24,658 nt of DNA from Thermoplasmatales archaeon ex4484_36 (GCA_002254765.1 NJDV01000022.1:1-24658); one strand, 5' to 3'; shown: positions 1 to 7,621, numbered from the stretch's first letter. The notes: generated by a model not told the origin, from the letters alone. A program made the numbers and translations.

Positions 1-128
1 TCTGCTAGGGTCTCGCCCAGCTGTGCCCTGTCGAACATCTCTGGGGCTACAACGGTATACCACTTCTTAGCCCTCCACCTGTCCTTGATCTTTTTTGCCT
101 CCGCCCTGCTCTTTGTCTGCCTGGCCAT
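1..128 (-). CDS. rps3ae: 30S ribosomal protein eS1 (Rps3ae), N-terminal part, cut by window edge
   Basis: This is the first 42 codons of the small-subunit ribosomal protein eS1, which sits at the mRNA exit side of the archaeal 30S platform. The ATG is at 128 and the gene runs off the left edge. The translated start, with basic residues followed by KKWYTVVAPEMF and then LGET, matches the conserved N-terminus of the eS1/S3Ae family (KxWYxVxAPxMF...GET). A strong ribosome binding site, AGGAGGATC, lies just before the ATG and a TATA-like box lies about 55 bp upstream, so it has its own promoter although it is co-directional with the glycosyltransferase gene ending at 214. Only the N-terminus is visible, so completeness cannot be judged. 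Confidence 0.9.
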   Translation of the reverse strand, partial: MARQTKSRAEAKKIKDRWRAKKWYTVVAPEMFDRAQLGETLA

Positions 129-179
129 TGCGATCCTCCTTTAAATGCAGCTTAGACTTGAAGGCTGAGGTACTCTTCT

Positions 180-192
180 CTTATAAAAATTT
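180..192 (-). promoter_or_regulatory. TATA-box promoter of eS1 gene
   Basis: Read on the minus strand this is AAATTTTTATAAG, an archaeal box A. Transcription would start near 160, leaving a leader of about 30 nt that contains the AGGAGGATC ribosome binding site. The call rests on position and composition only. Confidence 0.45.
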
Positions 193-213
193 CCACACCT
201 GTGGGAGCTGCCA

Positions 214-966
214 CTACTCCTCAGGGCGAGGTTTGTACCTGCTCCCCCCGAAGAACTTGCAGGTGAAATAACCCATCACGTTGTAATTTCCCCAGAGTTT
301 GCCGTGCTTTAACGTCAGCTGTTTTCTCCCAAATCCATTCCAGAAGGCCTGTTTAAAGAAGCCCAAAAAGGTGGATCTTGCCCTGTGGTAAATAATCGCC
401 CGGGGATTGTATCCTATTGTATAGCCCGCTTTGACCGCCCTGAAGTTCAGATCTATATCCTCTGCGGTGACAAATATGGGGTCGAACCCGCCTATATCAT
501 CAAGGACATACCTCCAGTAGGCGAGGTTTGCCGAAGGGTAGGTGATATCGTAGCCCCGATAGAAGAGCTCAACCCGTCCCAGCTCTTCAAAGGGCTTGTA
601 GCCGATGTTTATGGTCTTTCCGGCGGCGATGTCATAATCCCTCAGTGTAGCCCTCATCCCCTTGAGCCAGTTGGGGTTGGCTATGCAATCGCCGTCGGTG
701 AAGGCCACCACCTCTCCCCGGGCCATTTTGATCCCCAGATTCCTCGACTCGCCCCTCTGAGCGGCGTACTGCCTCAGCCGTATCTTCTCCTCCCCATACT
801 GCTTTATGTATTCTCTCACTATATGCTGTGTTCTGTCCTCGGAAGCAGCATCTATGATTATGACCTCAAAGGGCTCCTCCTGAATTACAAGGCTGTCAAG
901 CAGGTCTGCTATGTGCCTCTCCTCGTTCTTGACAGTCACCACCACACTTATGAAGGGGTGGTCCAC
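214..966 (-). CDS. Family 2 (GT-A) glycosyltransferase
   Basis: The 250-residue protein starts with the GT2 signature: ISVVVTVKNEE (residues 6-16), then VIIIDAASEDRT (about 35-46) for nucleotide-sugar binding. The GEVVAFTDGDC segment (about 84-94) supplies the DxD metal site and VTAEDIDLNFR (about 166-176) the ED acid/base region. It probably transfers a sugar from a nucleotide donor at the cytoplasmic membrane face. The acceptor is unknown. No clear transmembrane helix is seen. The start is a GTG 13 nt after the aMBF1 stop, so the two genes are probably co-transcribed. The C-terminus ends soon after the catalytic domain (FxxxFGGSRYKPRPEE), shorter than many archaeal GT2 proteins with membrane tails, and a lost tail cannot be excluded. 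Confidence 0.85.
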   Translation of the reverse strand: MDHPFISVVVTVKNEERHIADLLDSLVIQEEPFEVIIIDAASEDRTQHIVREYIKQYGEEKIRLRQYAAQRGESRNLGIKMARGEVVAFTDGDCIANPNWLKGMRATLRDYDIAAGKTINIGYKPFEELGRVELFYRGYDITYPSANLAYWRYVLDDIGGFDPIFVTAEDIDLNFRAVKAGYTIGYNPRAIIYHRARSTFLGFFKQAFWNGFGRKQLTLKHGKLWGNYNVMGYFTCKFFGGSRYKPRPEE

Positions 967-979
967 TTTCTTTCCTTTC

Positions 980-1390
980 TCAGTCAGAGGGCACCTCCTC
1001 CATGAGCTCTATCCCAAGGGCCTTCTCAAGCTTCTTAACGAGCTTATCAGGAGGGTAGATGTGGCCGCTCTCAAGTTTTGCGATTATCGACTTTTTCTCG
1101 TTGATTTTCCGGGCAAGGTCCTCCTGGGAGAGACCGAGAGCTTCCCTAGCTCTTCTTATCCTCTGTGGGTAGTCCTCCACCACTTCTTTGGTCATCCTCT
1201 CAAATATATCCGGCGGTGAGCTCCTCCTTCTCAGGGCAGGAGAGGCTGGAGAGTGGGTTTCGGCTGCCCTAGATGGTCTTTTCATCTCCTTTCCCATCCT
1301 AGCACAGCTTTTACACACTTTAAGAAAAGCTCCTTCAACCTCTACCAGAACAAGCTCGTTCACGTCCTTTCCGCACATCTCGCATATCAT
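980..1390 (-). CDS. mbf1: Archaeal multiprotein bridging factor aMBF1 (zinc ribbon plus HTH)
   Basis: The protein begins MICEMCGKDV and has two CxxC pairs (residues 3-6 and about 26-29), forming the N-terminal zinc ribbon typical of archaeal MBF1. A flexible basic linker follows, then a Cro/C1-type HTH: RIRRAREALGLSQEDLARKI with SIIAKLESG and PPDKLVKKLEKALGI. Archaeal MBF1 is an HTH protein reported to associate with the small ribosomal subunit, so it is usually placed near translation rather than as a classical repressor. I chose the ATG at 1390 over the one at 1432 because GGGGGTG sits at the right distance before it and the zinc ribbon begins at once. It lies between aIF5B (upstream) and the glycosyltransferase (downstream). 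Confidence 0.88.
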   Translation of the reverse strand: MICEMCGKDVNELVLVEVEGAFLKVCKSCARMGKEMKRPSRAAETHSPASPALRRRSSPPDIFERMTKEVVEDYPQRIRRAREALGLSQEDLARKINEKKSIIAKLESGHIYPPDKLVKKLEKALGIELMEEVPSD

Positions 1391-1438
1391 AGGGGCACCC
1401 CCTGATTGTATGTTCCTATATTGTCCGTTCATCTATAA

Positions 1439-1450
1439 CAATTTTTATCT
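1439..1450 (-). promoter_or_regulatory. TATA-box promoter of aMBF1 gene
   Basis: The minus-strand sequence AGATAAAAATTG overlaps the last codons and stop of the aIF5B C-terminal frame. It predicts a start near 1418 and a 28-nt leader before the ATG at 1390. This allows aMBF1 and the glycosyltransferase to be made independently of aIF5B. Confidence 0.35.
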
Positions 1451-1883
1451 ATATCATTCCCCAAGTCGGCTTCTTCCTCCTGTGGATCTCTATGACCTTC
1501 GTGAGGGTCTCCCGCTCCTCCGGCGTCAGATCAGCTTTGAGAAGCTCTCTCACCCTGCCCTCCGGTATGTCAACGTAGAGGATATCCCCCTCTTTGAACT
1601 GCCTTCCTACCGTAGCCCCCTCAATAGCAACGGCCACCTCCATCCCCAACGACGCCTCCTTAATACTTTTCTTCTCGCTTTGTATGGACTTTATCACCCC
1701 AACCCTCTTCCCATCGCCCCGTATGAGGGCGTGCCCCACCCTCACTCTCCCGGAGAGCACCTTCACTCCCACAATGGCCGGATGGCTGATTCTGAAGACG
1801 TAACCCTCAAGGACCTTGATCTCGGCAGGGTGGGCGTACTGCTGTCTTCTCTCCTCCTCCAGCCCCGGGGAGGGCGTTGACAT
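1449..1883 (-). CDS. infB: Translation initiation factor aIF5B, C-terminal part (domain IV), out of frame with N-terminal part
   Basis: This frame encodes the end of aIF5B. From about residue 9, EEERRQQYAHPAEIKVLEGY, then VFRISHPAIVGVKVLSGRVR, it matches the helix-12/domain IV entry and the beta-barrel of aIF5B, which contacts aIF1A and the initiator tRNA. The ATG at 1883 lies inside the upstream frame and its first residues (MSTPSPG) are not family-like, so it is not a natural start. The frame overlaps the N-terminal frame by 77 nt. Conserved coding switches frame at about 1863-1875, where CTCCCCGGGGCTGG occurs. About 40 residues expected at the end of domain III and the start of helix 12 are also missing. 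It is either part of a broken gene or a sequence error. Confidence 0.8.
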   Translation of the reverse strand: MSTPSPGLEEERRQQYAHPAEIKVLEGYVFRISHPAIVGVKVLSGRVRVGHALIRGDGKRVGVIKSIQSEKKSIKEASLGMEVAVAIEGATVGRQFKEGDILYVDIPEGRVRELLKADLTPEERETLTKVIEIHRRKKPTWGMI

Positions 1884-3102
1884 TGAAAGCCAAAATGACC
1901 CTGTGGAAGGGGTCTTCTATTGCGGAAAGCTCCTTGATGTCCCTCTCCGAGATGTCGCCAATCTCGGCCCTCGCTATCTTTATTCCCCTGTCCTTGAGCA
2001 TCTTGGAGAGGGCCTCCAAGGATCCCAAGGTGTCAGCCTTTATATAGACACCTTCTCTGTCAAGCTCTATTGAGAGGGTGCTCAGGCGCCGGACCTCTTC
2101 CAGTACCCCTTCAACCCGCTTTTCATCGCTGACCCCCCTCAAAGGAGCCCCAGCTATGACCCCCTCAATGTCCTTCGCGAGCACCTTAACCCCCGCCGCT
2201 GCCACCACCTCATTTATCTGATCGAAGCGGTGCTGGGGATCCCTTATCTCATCAAGTGGTTTGGGCTTGAGAAGGGATTTCACCTTTGTCACCACAGGCT
2301 CGGAGGTCGTTCCCACCACGATGATGTCCCCAATTTTTAAGACACCGTCATAGACTATCACATCTAGAGTCTTTCCCAGACCCTTCTCCTCCTTCACCTC
2401 AAGAACAGTTCCTTTCGCCTCGCCCTCCTCCACCTCAAGGCTCTTCTCAAGAAACCTCTGAGAGAGCCCTATGAGAAGCATCAGGAGCTCCTGAAGGCCC
2501 ACGCCCCATTTGGCGGACATGGGGACTATGGCCAGAGTGTTTGTGAAGTCGGCCACCCGATCAAACCTCTCCGCCGAGAAACCCTGCTCCCCCAAGGCTC
2601 CTATAAGATCGTAAAGCTTCTCCTCAAGCTCCTTCTGGTATCTCTCAGTCTGCTTCTTGAAATTCACTGTGAAGGGCACGTTCTCATCCCTAACCCACCC
2701 GCTCAGCCTGTCTATTTTGTTAGCTGCCACCACAAAGGGCGTTTTGAACTGTTTCAGATAGTTGAGGGACTCTATGCTCTGGGGTTTCAGACCCTCATAG
2801 ATGTCCACCACAAGGACCGCAAGGTCCGCCAGAGACCCTCCGCGGGCCCTTAAAGTGGTGAAAGCCTCATGCCCCGGCGTGTCTATGAAGAGAAGACCCG
2901 GTACTTTCAGGCTTTTATCTTTTAAAAGACCACCGCATAAATCATATATTGCCGAGGCGGGCACTTCAGTAGCACCTATGTGTTGTGTTATTCTCCCCGC
3001 CTCCCTCTGGACAACGGTGGTTCCACGTATTCTGTCCAACAATGTTGTCTTGCCGTGATCTACGTGCCCCAGAACGGAGACTATGGGTTGGCGAATTCTC
3101 AT
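1807..3102 (-). CDS. infB: Translation initiation factor aIF5B, N-terminal part (GTPase, domains II-III)
   Basis: aIF5B is the ribosome-dependent GTPase that joins the subunits and positions initiator tRNA. GTPase motifs are plain: G1 GHVDHGKT (12-19), G2 region GRITQHIGAT (36-45), G3 DTPGHE (74-79) and G4 NKID (128-131). Domain II (about 225-325) and most of domain III (about 330-412) follow. At residue 412 (FNVNALP) family similarity stops and the frame runs 19 unrelated residues to a stop. Domain IV continues in another frame (1449-1883). The summed coding length is about 550 residues against roughly 590-600 for the family. The start ATG is supported by GGGGTGG upstream and a TATA box. The factor is expected to be essential, which makes the break suspicious. 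Confidence 0.9.
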   Translation of the reverse strand: MRIRQPIVSVLGHVDHGKTTLLDRIRGTTVVQREAGRITQHIGATEVPASAIYDLCGGLLKDKSLKVPGLLFIDTPGHEAFTTLRARGGSLADLAVLVVDIYEGLKPQSIESLNYLKQFKTPFVVAANKIDRLSGWVRDENVPFTVNFKKQTERYQKELEEKLYDLIGALGEQGFSAERFDRVADFTNTLAIVPMSAKWGVGLQELLMLLIGLSQRFLEKSLEVEEGEAKGTVLEVKEEKGLGKTLDVIVYDGVLKIGDIIVVGTTSEPVVTKVKSLLKPKPLDEIRDPQHRFDQINEVVAAAGVKVLAKDIEGVIAGAPLRGVSDEKRVEGVLEEVRRLSTLSIELDREGVYIKADTLGSLEALSKMLKDRGIKIARAEIGDISERDIKELSAIEDPFHRVILAFNVNALPGAGGGEKTAVRPPCRDQGP

Positions 3103-3134
3103 TGAACCACCCCGGGGAGGAAGGTAAGTGAAGG

Positions 3135-3147
3135 AGATATAAAAAGG
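3135..3147 (-). promoter_or_regulatory. TATA-box promoter of aIF5B gene
   Basis: Minus-strand CCCTTTTTATATC lies about 38 bp before the ATG at 3102 and predicts a short leader of about 12 nt that contains GGGGTGG. CCCCGGGG occurs within that leader (3110-3117). Confidence 0.45.
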
Positions 3148-3265
3148 GTTCTTAGAGGGCTCAGAGAATGCAGGAAGGGGAGTACGGACCCTCTATTAAT
3201 GTTTTCCCCAACAAATGTTAACCTTCGGCACTAAATTGTCATTCTCACCCCCCATGGTTGAAAAT

Positions 3266-3276
3266 TGTTAAATACC
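3266..3276 (+). promoter_or_regulatory. TATA-box promoter of first surface-protein gene
   Basis: TGTTAAATACC predicts transcription from about 3298. The leader of about 40 nt ends in AAGGTG, seven bases before the ATG at 3339. The rest of 3148-3338 shows no other feature. Confidence 0.35.
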
Positions 3277-3338
3277 CTTAAAACATTGTATCTTAAGGGC
3301 AAACTGACGAGAAAAGGTGTCCTGTAAGGTGTTTACAC

Positions 3339-5030
3339 ATGTATTTAAAGTTCCTTCTTCCCGCCTTTATAATGCTTTTTTTTGTTTCGCAGCTTCCGGT
3401 CTGGGAGGAGATTGAGGGGGATGATGGAATCGAAAACTCCACCCACACCTACAGAGAATGGCAGAGGTTGGGCTATGATGACCTATGTACCTATTTTTAC
3501 CCTCGCCCCTCACCAACATATCTGCCCCCGGAGAAACCCTACGAACCTCTAATAAAAACTGCTCTTCCTGATTCCCCCCTAATATCTCCATGGCAGACTA
3601 CTTTCACTGGAAACCTTGACAACGATACTGCCCTTGAAATCGTTGTCCTTGGAAATAACACCCTCTACGCCATAGATGATACCGGCGAGCTCCTCTGGGT
3701 AAGACCACACCCACCCAGGTCAAACTTAGGCTGTGTAGGGGATGCTGATGGGGATGGAAGGGCAGAGATCTTCGTGGGAATCAAAGGTACAAATGAGAGC
3801 CAAGCAAGGCTTGAGGTCTTTAACTTTTTAGGTAAGATAGTAAAAAGCATAGCAATTGAAGGCTATGACGGGGGTGTCCCGGGTCACGTAAGAGACGGAT
3901 ATTACGATGGCTCCCCCACTGTAAGCGCCCTCAAAGATTTAAATGGAGACGGGATGGTGGAACTCTATGTGGAGCTTCACGCCTCCTACGATCTCTATCC
4001 TAGGGGACTGCTCTGCATAGACTATTCGACCGGGGAGGTGATGTGGAGCTTCATAGAGGCAACGCATATAACAAACATCATTTTCCCGGATCTCAACGGG
4101 GACGGAAGGAGAGAGATAGTCTTCGGCACCAGTGCCTCAAAGAATGGCGCTATCTGCCCCCTCACTTACACCAATGACTTTACCTCCTACGTCTTCGCCC
4201 TCACGTCTGATGGAAGAGAGCTCTGGAGATATGAAATAGGTAGGGGATTTTACCACACCATGGTTGCTTCGGCTGACATAAACGGTGATGGTGAGTTGGA
4301 GGTTATATGCTACCTTGGCGACAAAGTCCCGGAGGAGCGAACTGATTTCGGAAGGTTACGTGTACTCTCCTCCAGCGGTGAATTAGTTAGGGAATACCGC
4401 ACTCCCTATCTCTGGCTCAAACCGGCGGGCATCTATGATATAGACTCCGACGGCACTCTTGAAGCGATTGTACAGGCACAGAACACTGAAGAGGAGGTTG
4501 ACCACCTAATCATCATGAACCTATCCTCGGGGGAGATCGAGCGAGACGCCGAGGTACCCAGGACCGAGGGGAAGGATATAACCTTTGTTCCCGGGGGGAT
4601 TAATGATATAAACGGCGACGGGAAAGTGGAAATCGTGGTCTCCCCAATGATAGGAGCAAGAGTCCTTGTATACGATAGCAAATTGAATCTTCTTTGGAGT
4701 TATGGGGGTGTAAAGGCTCCTGGCATGGCCCTCATATCTGATGTAATCCCCGGGGGGGTAAACGAGATAGTTTTGACGGGAAACCACCTCACTGTGCTCT
4801 CCCTGAATGTTGACGTTGAAGTGGAGAGAGAAAGCCCAGAGGAGACCACGTACGTAATTGAGGGGAGGAGTGTAAAATTCACCGCTAATATTCTCAACAC
4901 AGGGAATGTGACATGGGTGATGGGAGTCTCCTTGCTTCAGGATGCAGGGGAGGAGCTAAACTGCCTGAAAAGCTGGATGCTTAAAACCCCACCACCCGGA
5001 GGCAGCGATACGATATCCTTTGATTGGTAG
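3339..5030 (+). CDS. Secreted FG-GAP beta-propeller protein with start of a CARDB domain, frame-broken at its end
   Basis: The protein has an N-terminal signal peptide or anchor (LLPAFIMLFFVSQLPVW, residues 6-22), then a beta-propeller of seven calcium-binding FG-GAP/VCBS blades. Loops of the DxDxDG type are seen at about 92, 135, 200, 251, 313, 367 and 423 (for example DADGDGRAEIFVG and DINGDGKVEIVVS), with a degenerate repeat near 468. A CARDB-like Ig fold starts at about 490 (VEVERES...FTANILNTGNVTW) but stops at residue 563 after PGGSDTISFDW, where the rest of a CARDB domain would be expected. Related coding resumes in another frame from 5024. It should act outside the cell, perhaps as the sensor half of the regulator encoded downstream. 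The ligand is unknown. AAGGTG before the ATG supports the start. Confidence 0.8.
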   Translation: MYLKFLLPAFIMLFFVSQLPVWEEIEGDDGIENSTHTYREWQRLGYDDLCTYFYPRPSPTYLPPEKPYEPLIKTALPDSPLISPWQTTFTGNLDNDTALEIVVLGNNTLYAIDDTGELLWVRPHPPRSNLGCVGDADGDGRAEIFVGIKGTNESQARLEVFNFLGKIVKSIAIEGYDGGVPGHVRDGYYDGSPTVSALKDLNGDGMVELYVELHASYDLYPRGLLCIDYSTGEVMWSFIEATHITNIIFPDLNGDGRREIVFGTSASKNGAICPLTYTNDFTSYVFALTSDGRELWRYEIGRGFYHTMVASADINGDGELEVICYLGDKVPEERTDFGRLRVLSSSGELVREYRTPYLWLKPAGIYDIDSDGTLEAIVQAQNTEEEVDHLIIMNLSSGEIERDAEVPRTEGKDITFVPGGINDINGDGKVEIVVSPMIGARVLVYDSKLNLLWSYGGVKAPGMALISDVIPGGVNEIVLTGNHLTVLSLNVDVEVERESPEETTYVIEGRSVKFTANILNTGNVTWVMGVSLLQDAGEELNCLKSWMLKTPPPGGSDTISFDW

Positions 5031-5425
5031 AGCTCAGGTTTTCCTCACCCAAAAAAGTTAACCCCGGGAAAGAGTTCACTGTAGAGGGACACGTTGAATT
5101 GAACCTCACCTCAAAGGGCTGGGATGAGAGAAGAGTTAGCACTCTCCTTCCGCCGGTCACCATCACTTTAATCTTTTTTGAACAGAACTACACCACTTCA
5201 ATAGGAATGGGGGAGAGCTTTGAGACCACCTTCATCTCACCGGAGAGAGGTGGGAGTTATCCCATAATTCTACGCATTTGCATCCCTCGGCTGGGCACTC
5301 TGGAGAGAAGGAGCACTGTGGAGGTTACAAGCCCTAGACTGCTCGGGGCAGGGAGTGGGGTGGGGGAAGCATCTTCTGAAGAGGAGAACGTTTCCTTTCA
5401 TTCCACTCTACAGGAGGGACTATGA
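5024..5425 (+). CDS. Continuation of the surface protein (second Ig/CARDB-like domain) in a shifted frame
   Basis: This frame overlaps the previous one by 7 nt. It starts on a weak TTG with no ribosome binding site of its own and encodes a beta-sandwich pattern (VELRFSSPKKVNPGKEFTVE, then a strand-rich segment ending STVEVTSP). That is what should follow the broken CARDB domain, so it is most likely the same gene. The junction is at about 5022-5030. A single missing G would restore the frame, but the preceding CARDB domain also looks short, so a larger loss is as likely. The end (LLGAGSGVGEASSEEENVSFHS) leaves the family pattern, and the winged-helix part continues in yet another frame. No membrane helix is seen here. 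Confidence 0.55.
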   Translation: MVELRFSSPKKVNPGKEFTVEGHVELNLTSKGWDERRVSTLLPPVTITLIFFEQNYTTSIGMGESFETTFISPERGGSYPIILRICIPRLGTLERRSTVEVTSPRLLGAGSGVGEASSEEENVSFHSTLQEGL

Positions 5426-5840
5426 TCACCCGATAAGTGATCACAAGATGAGGGAGAGGATCTATACCCTCATAAAGGAACACCCTGGAATAAACCCCTC
5501 AGAGATATGCAAGAAGCTTGGGATTGCCCATTATAATACTGTGAAACACCACTTACGGGTTCTGAGGGATCGTGAACAGATAGTCCTGAAGAGAGACCCC
5601 GTGAAGAGGAGGTTTATCACATGCTACCCCACCGATAAGAATTATGAAGAGCTTGGTTATCTCTCCGACGCAGAACGGTATCTCCTTGAAGTGATTAAGC
5701 GCTCCCCGGGGATTACCCGCAAGGAACTTACGGAATTGTGGCCCTACTCCCAGGCCTACCTCACAAGATGTCTCAAGTCCCTTCAGGTAAGGGGGGCTGT
5801 GATAAAAGAGGGCAGGAGGTACCGGAGAAGGGGTATATAA
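5355..5840 (+). CDS. Tandem winged-helix DNA-binding protein (cytoplasmic half of a probable receptor)
   Basis: Two winged-helix domains lie in tandem: RERIYTLIKEHPGINPSEIC...NTVKHHLRVL (about 32-95) and LSDAERYLLEVIKRSPGITRKELTEL... (about 98-160). A juxtamembrane-type segment, TFPFIPLYRRDYDHP, precedes them. In proteins I recall from Thermoplasmatota this PLY segment directly follows a transmembrane helix that joins an extracellular domain to the winged helices. Here the helix is absent and the frame differs from the extracellular part. If translated alone, the GTG at 5355 or the ATG at 5448 could start it. It probably binds DNA, and the target is unknown. The second domain has an unusual recognition region (YSQAYLTRCLKSLQ). 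Confidence 0.75.
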   Translation: MGWGKHLLKRRTFPFIPLYRRDYDHPISDHKMRERIYTLIKEHPGINPSEICKKLGIAHYNTVKHHLRVLRDREQIVLKRDPVKRRFITCYPTDKNYEELGYLSDAERYLLEVIKRSPGITRKELTELWPYSQAYLTRCLKSLQVRGAVIKEGRRYRRRGI

Positions 5841-5886
5841 TTACATTCCCGCTCATAGCATTGATCTTCTTCCAAGAAATTTCACA

Positions 5887-5900
5887 TTTTTTGCAAAAAA
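5887..5900. promoter_or_regulatory. 14-bp perfect palindrome TTTTTTGCAAAAAA
   Basis: The palindrome lies between the winged-helix gene and the next gene, just upstream of TATA-like sequence (TATTTTTATG at 5901-5910 and TTTGTATAAGTG near 5930). It could be an operator for the adjacent regulator or simply a T-run terminator for the upstream gene. Confidence 0.3.
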
Positions 5901-5991
5901 TATTTTTATGTGGGAGGTATACTTCTTTTTTGTATAAGTGGTTCCTTCTTTTCAGTTAAACTGCTTTTCTTCTCTGCCAAGGGGTGAGGTC

Positions 5992-6819
5992 ATGCATGTG
6001 TCATATGATAATATTCGGGACGTGAATGTGCCAAACCTTCTTAAGCGCTCCTTTAAAGAGATAGAGCAGGCCCAATCCTTAAAACACAGGTTCTACACCA
6101 ACGACATAGTAAGGTATCTTAAAAATAAAGGAGTTAACGACAGGGAGCTGACTGTTGCCGAGATGGCTCTAAAGGACCTTGAGAGAGTGTTCTGGGCGGT
6201 GGAGGATACCGTGGGCAATGAATATAGAGAGAGCTCCCTTAGGCTTTACAATGAAATAGTCAAGGTCTACTCCTTTTTGAACTTCACCGAGGTGCTCCTA
6301 CAGTGGAACGGCCACAGAGGAATATTTAGAAAGGGTCCAACTACTCAGGAGATGATAAGAAGGTTCAGAAGCTCCCTTGTCCCCCTCTTTCAAACCACCT
6401 TTGATGAACGTCTTATAAGGGAGAGAATTAAAAGAGCCAAGAGAGACGATGAAATCGTAGAGATTATAGTGGACTTCCTCAAAGGGCGCGCAAGGAACAT
6501 AAAGGTCTATGGGGAGGTAGCTGAAATCCTAACAGGGATTGCGGTGAATACCAAGCCCTTTCTCTATATGAGGGCCCTTGAGAGTTTTGGAGAAGACTTA
6601 GAGAGGGTGGAGAAAGAGCAATTCTTTTTAAGCACCAATATTGCCTTGTTAGTCTCAGAGCAGCTGAAAGATATGGTAAGGACGAAACTGCTCCTTGAAG
6701 ACACCCTCTCATACATCTACGGTGCTATAGAGGTCAGTACAGATGAAGACTCTAATTTTATACTTGATAGGGCGAGGAGGGAAGAAAAAAAGATACGTAG
6801 AATTCTCAAGTGGCTTTGA
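5992..6819 (+). CDS. Hypothetical helical protein
   Basis: I do not recognise this 275-residue protein. It is predicted to be almost entirely helical and charged, with no signal peptide, membrane helix or cysteine motif. It opens with VPNLLKRSFKEIEQAQSLKH, carries hydrophobic helices around LYNEIVKVYSFLNFTEVLLQW, and ends in a basic tail (RARREEKKIRRILKWL). The ATG at 5992 is chosen over the upstream GTG at 5938 because GGGGTGAGGT sits immediately before it. It follows the winged-helix gene after 150 nt with its own TATA-like sequences, and a very strong hairpin follows the stop. It looks more AT-rich than MCM or GuaA. A link to the upstream receptor is possible only by position. Confidence 0.7.
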   Translation: MHVSYDNIRDVNVPNLLKRSFKEIEQAQSLKHRFYTNDIVRYLKNKGVNDRELTVAEMALKDLERVFWAVEDTVGNEYRESSLRLYNEIVKVYSFLNFTEVLLQWNGHRGIFRKGPTTQEMIRRFRSSLVPLFQTTFDERLIRERIKRAKRDDEIVEIIVDFLKGRARNIKVYGEVAEILTGIAVNTKPFLYMRALESFGEDLERVEKEQFFLSTNIALLVSEQLKDMVRTKLLLEDTLSYIYGAIEVSTDEDSNFILDRARREEKKIRRILKWL

Positions 6820-6830
6820 GAAGGTTTTCG

Positions 6831-6860
6831 GCTGCCCCCGGGGGGCGTACCGGGGGCAGC
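6831..6860 (+). terminator. 11-bp GC-rich hairpin after the hypothetical gene
   Basis: GCTGCCCCCGG (6831-6841) pairs perfectly with CCGGGGGCAGC (6850-6860) around an 8-nt loop, 11 nt after the stop at 6819. There is no T-run behind it, so it is not a standard archaeal terminator. It could stabilise the mRNA 3' end or mark a processed end. It contains one copy of CCCCGGGG. The rest of 6861-6988 shows nothing else I can support. Confidence 0.5.
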
Positions 6861-6988
6861 ACAGGGGGGAGGGGCCTCAAATAGAACAGAGGTTTATGGA
6901 GAAGGTGACCATCCCACCCGGTGAGGTCCCTCCTGCTTTAAGCCCCTTACATTGTCGTTATATTCTTCAGAGGATATAAAGAAGTTTG

Positions 6989-7609
6989 TCACATGTGATT
7001 TTCTATAACCTCCAAAAAAGTCCTCCCGTACTCCTCAGCCTTCTTCTCTCCAACTCCCCAGATCTCAAGAAGCTCAGCGTAGCTTCGGGGCTTTTCAAGT
7101 GCCATCTCAAGAAGGGTTCTGTTCTGGAAGATCACGTAGGGTGGACACCCCCTCTCCTCAGCCATCTCATCTCTAAGCGCCTTTAGCTTCTCGTATAGCT
7201 CAAGGTCCTCAGGCACCTCCAGCTCCACAGGGGAGAGGTCGGCAGCCGGCAAGAGGACAATGGACCTATCAGTGTTGAGGGCCTTAATCCCTTTGGGGGT
7301 GATAGCTAGAAGCTTTCCCCCGGGGATAAAAGAGATGTATTTCTCCTCAACAAGCCTTCTAAGAGTTCCCGAGATTACCCCTCTGTCAACCCCTGAGAGA
7401 ACTCCGAAAAGGGGGGAGACCCTCTCCCACCTCTTTATGAAGTCGCTTCTTAGCCTTCCCTTGAGTAGGTCTACTATATAGCTCCTTCCGGCTTCTCCGC
7501 TAAAGCTTTCAACAGCCTTCAGAAGAAACCTAGCAACCGCATCCTCAAGGGAGCGGTACTCACCCAGAAATATGTCCCCCCTTTCGGTGGCGTGAAAGGG
7601 ACTATGAGT
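6989..7609 (-). pseudogene. RecQ-family helicase, C-terminal RQC and HRDC domains only
   Basis: The open frame from about 7609 encodes an RQC winged helix (EYRSLEDAVARFLLKAV...SYIVDLLKGRL...PLFGVLSGVDRGVISGTLRRL) followed by an HRDC domain (LYEKLKALRDEMAEERGCPPYVIFQNRTL...LLEIWGVGEKKAEEYG). This is the C-terminal third of a RecQ helicase. The two RecA-like domains and the zinc-binding cysteines, about 400 residues, are missing. The sequence upstream passes straight into stops and then a TATA-like box (7622-7633). The weak TTG at 7252 would yield only the HRDC part. RecQ unwinds forked DNA during repair. This fragment cannot hydrolyse ATP, so it is a remnant or the result of a large deletion or mis-join near 7580-7610. 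Confidence 0.75.
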
Positions 7610-7621
7610 TCATTGAAGAGT

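Noticed and set aside
1807..1883. Programmed ribosomal frameshifting in aIF5B
   Set aside because: No slippery heptamer or downstream structure is evident, and about 40 conserved residues are missing as well, which frameshifting would not restore.
3375..3382. T8 run in the signal-peptide region as a phase-variation tract
   Set aside because: The frame is intact through the run and a single short homopolymer is weak evidence. The breaks in this gene lie elsewhere.
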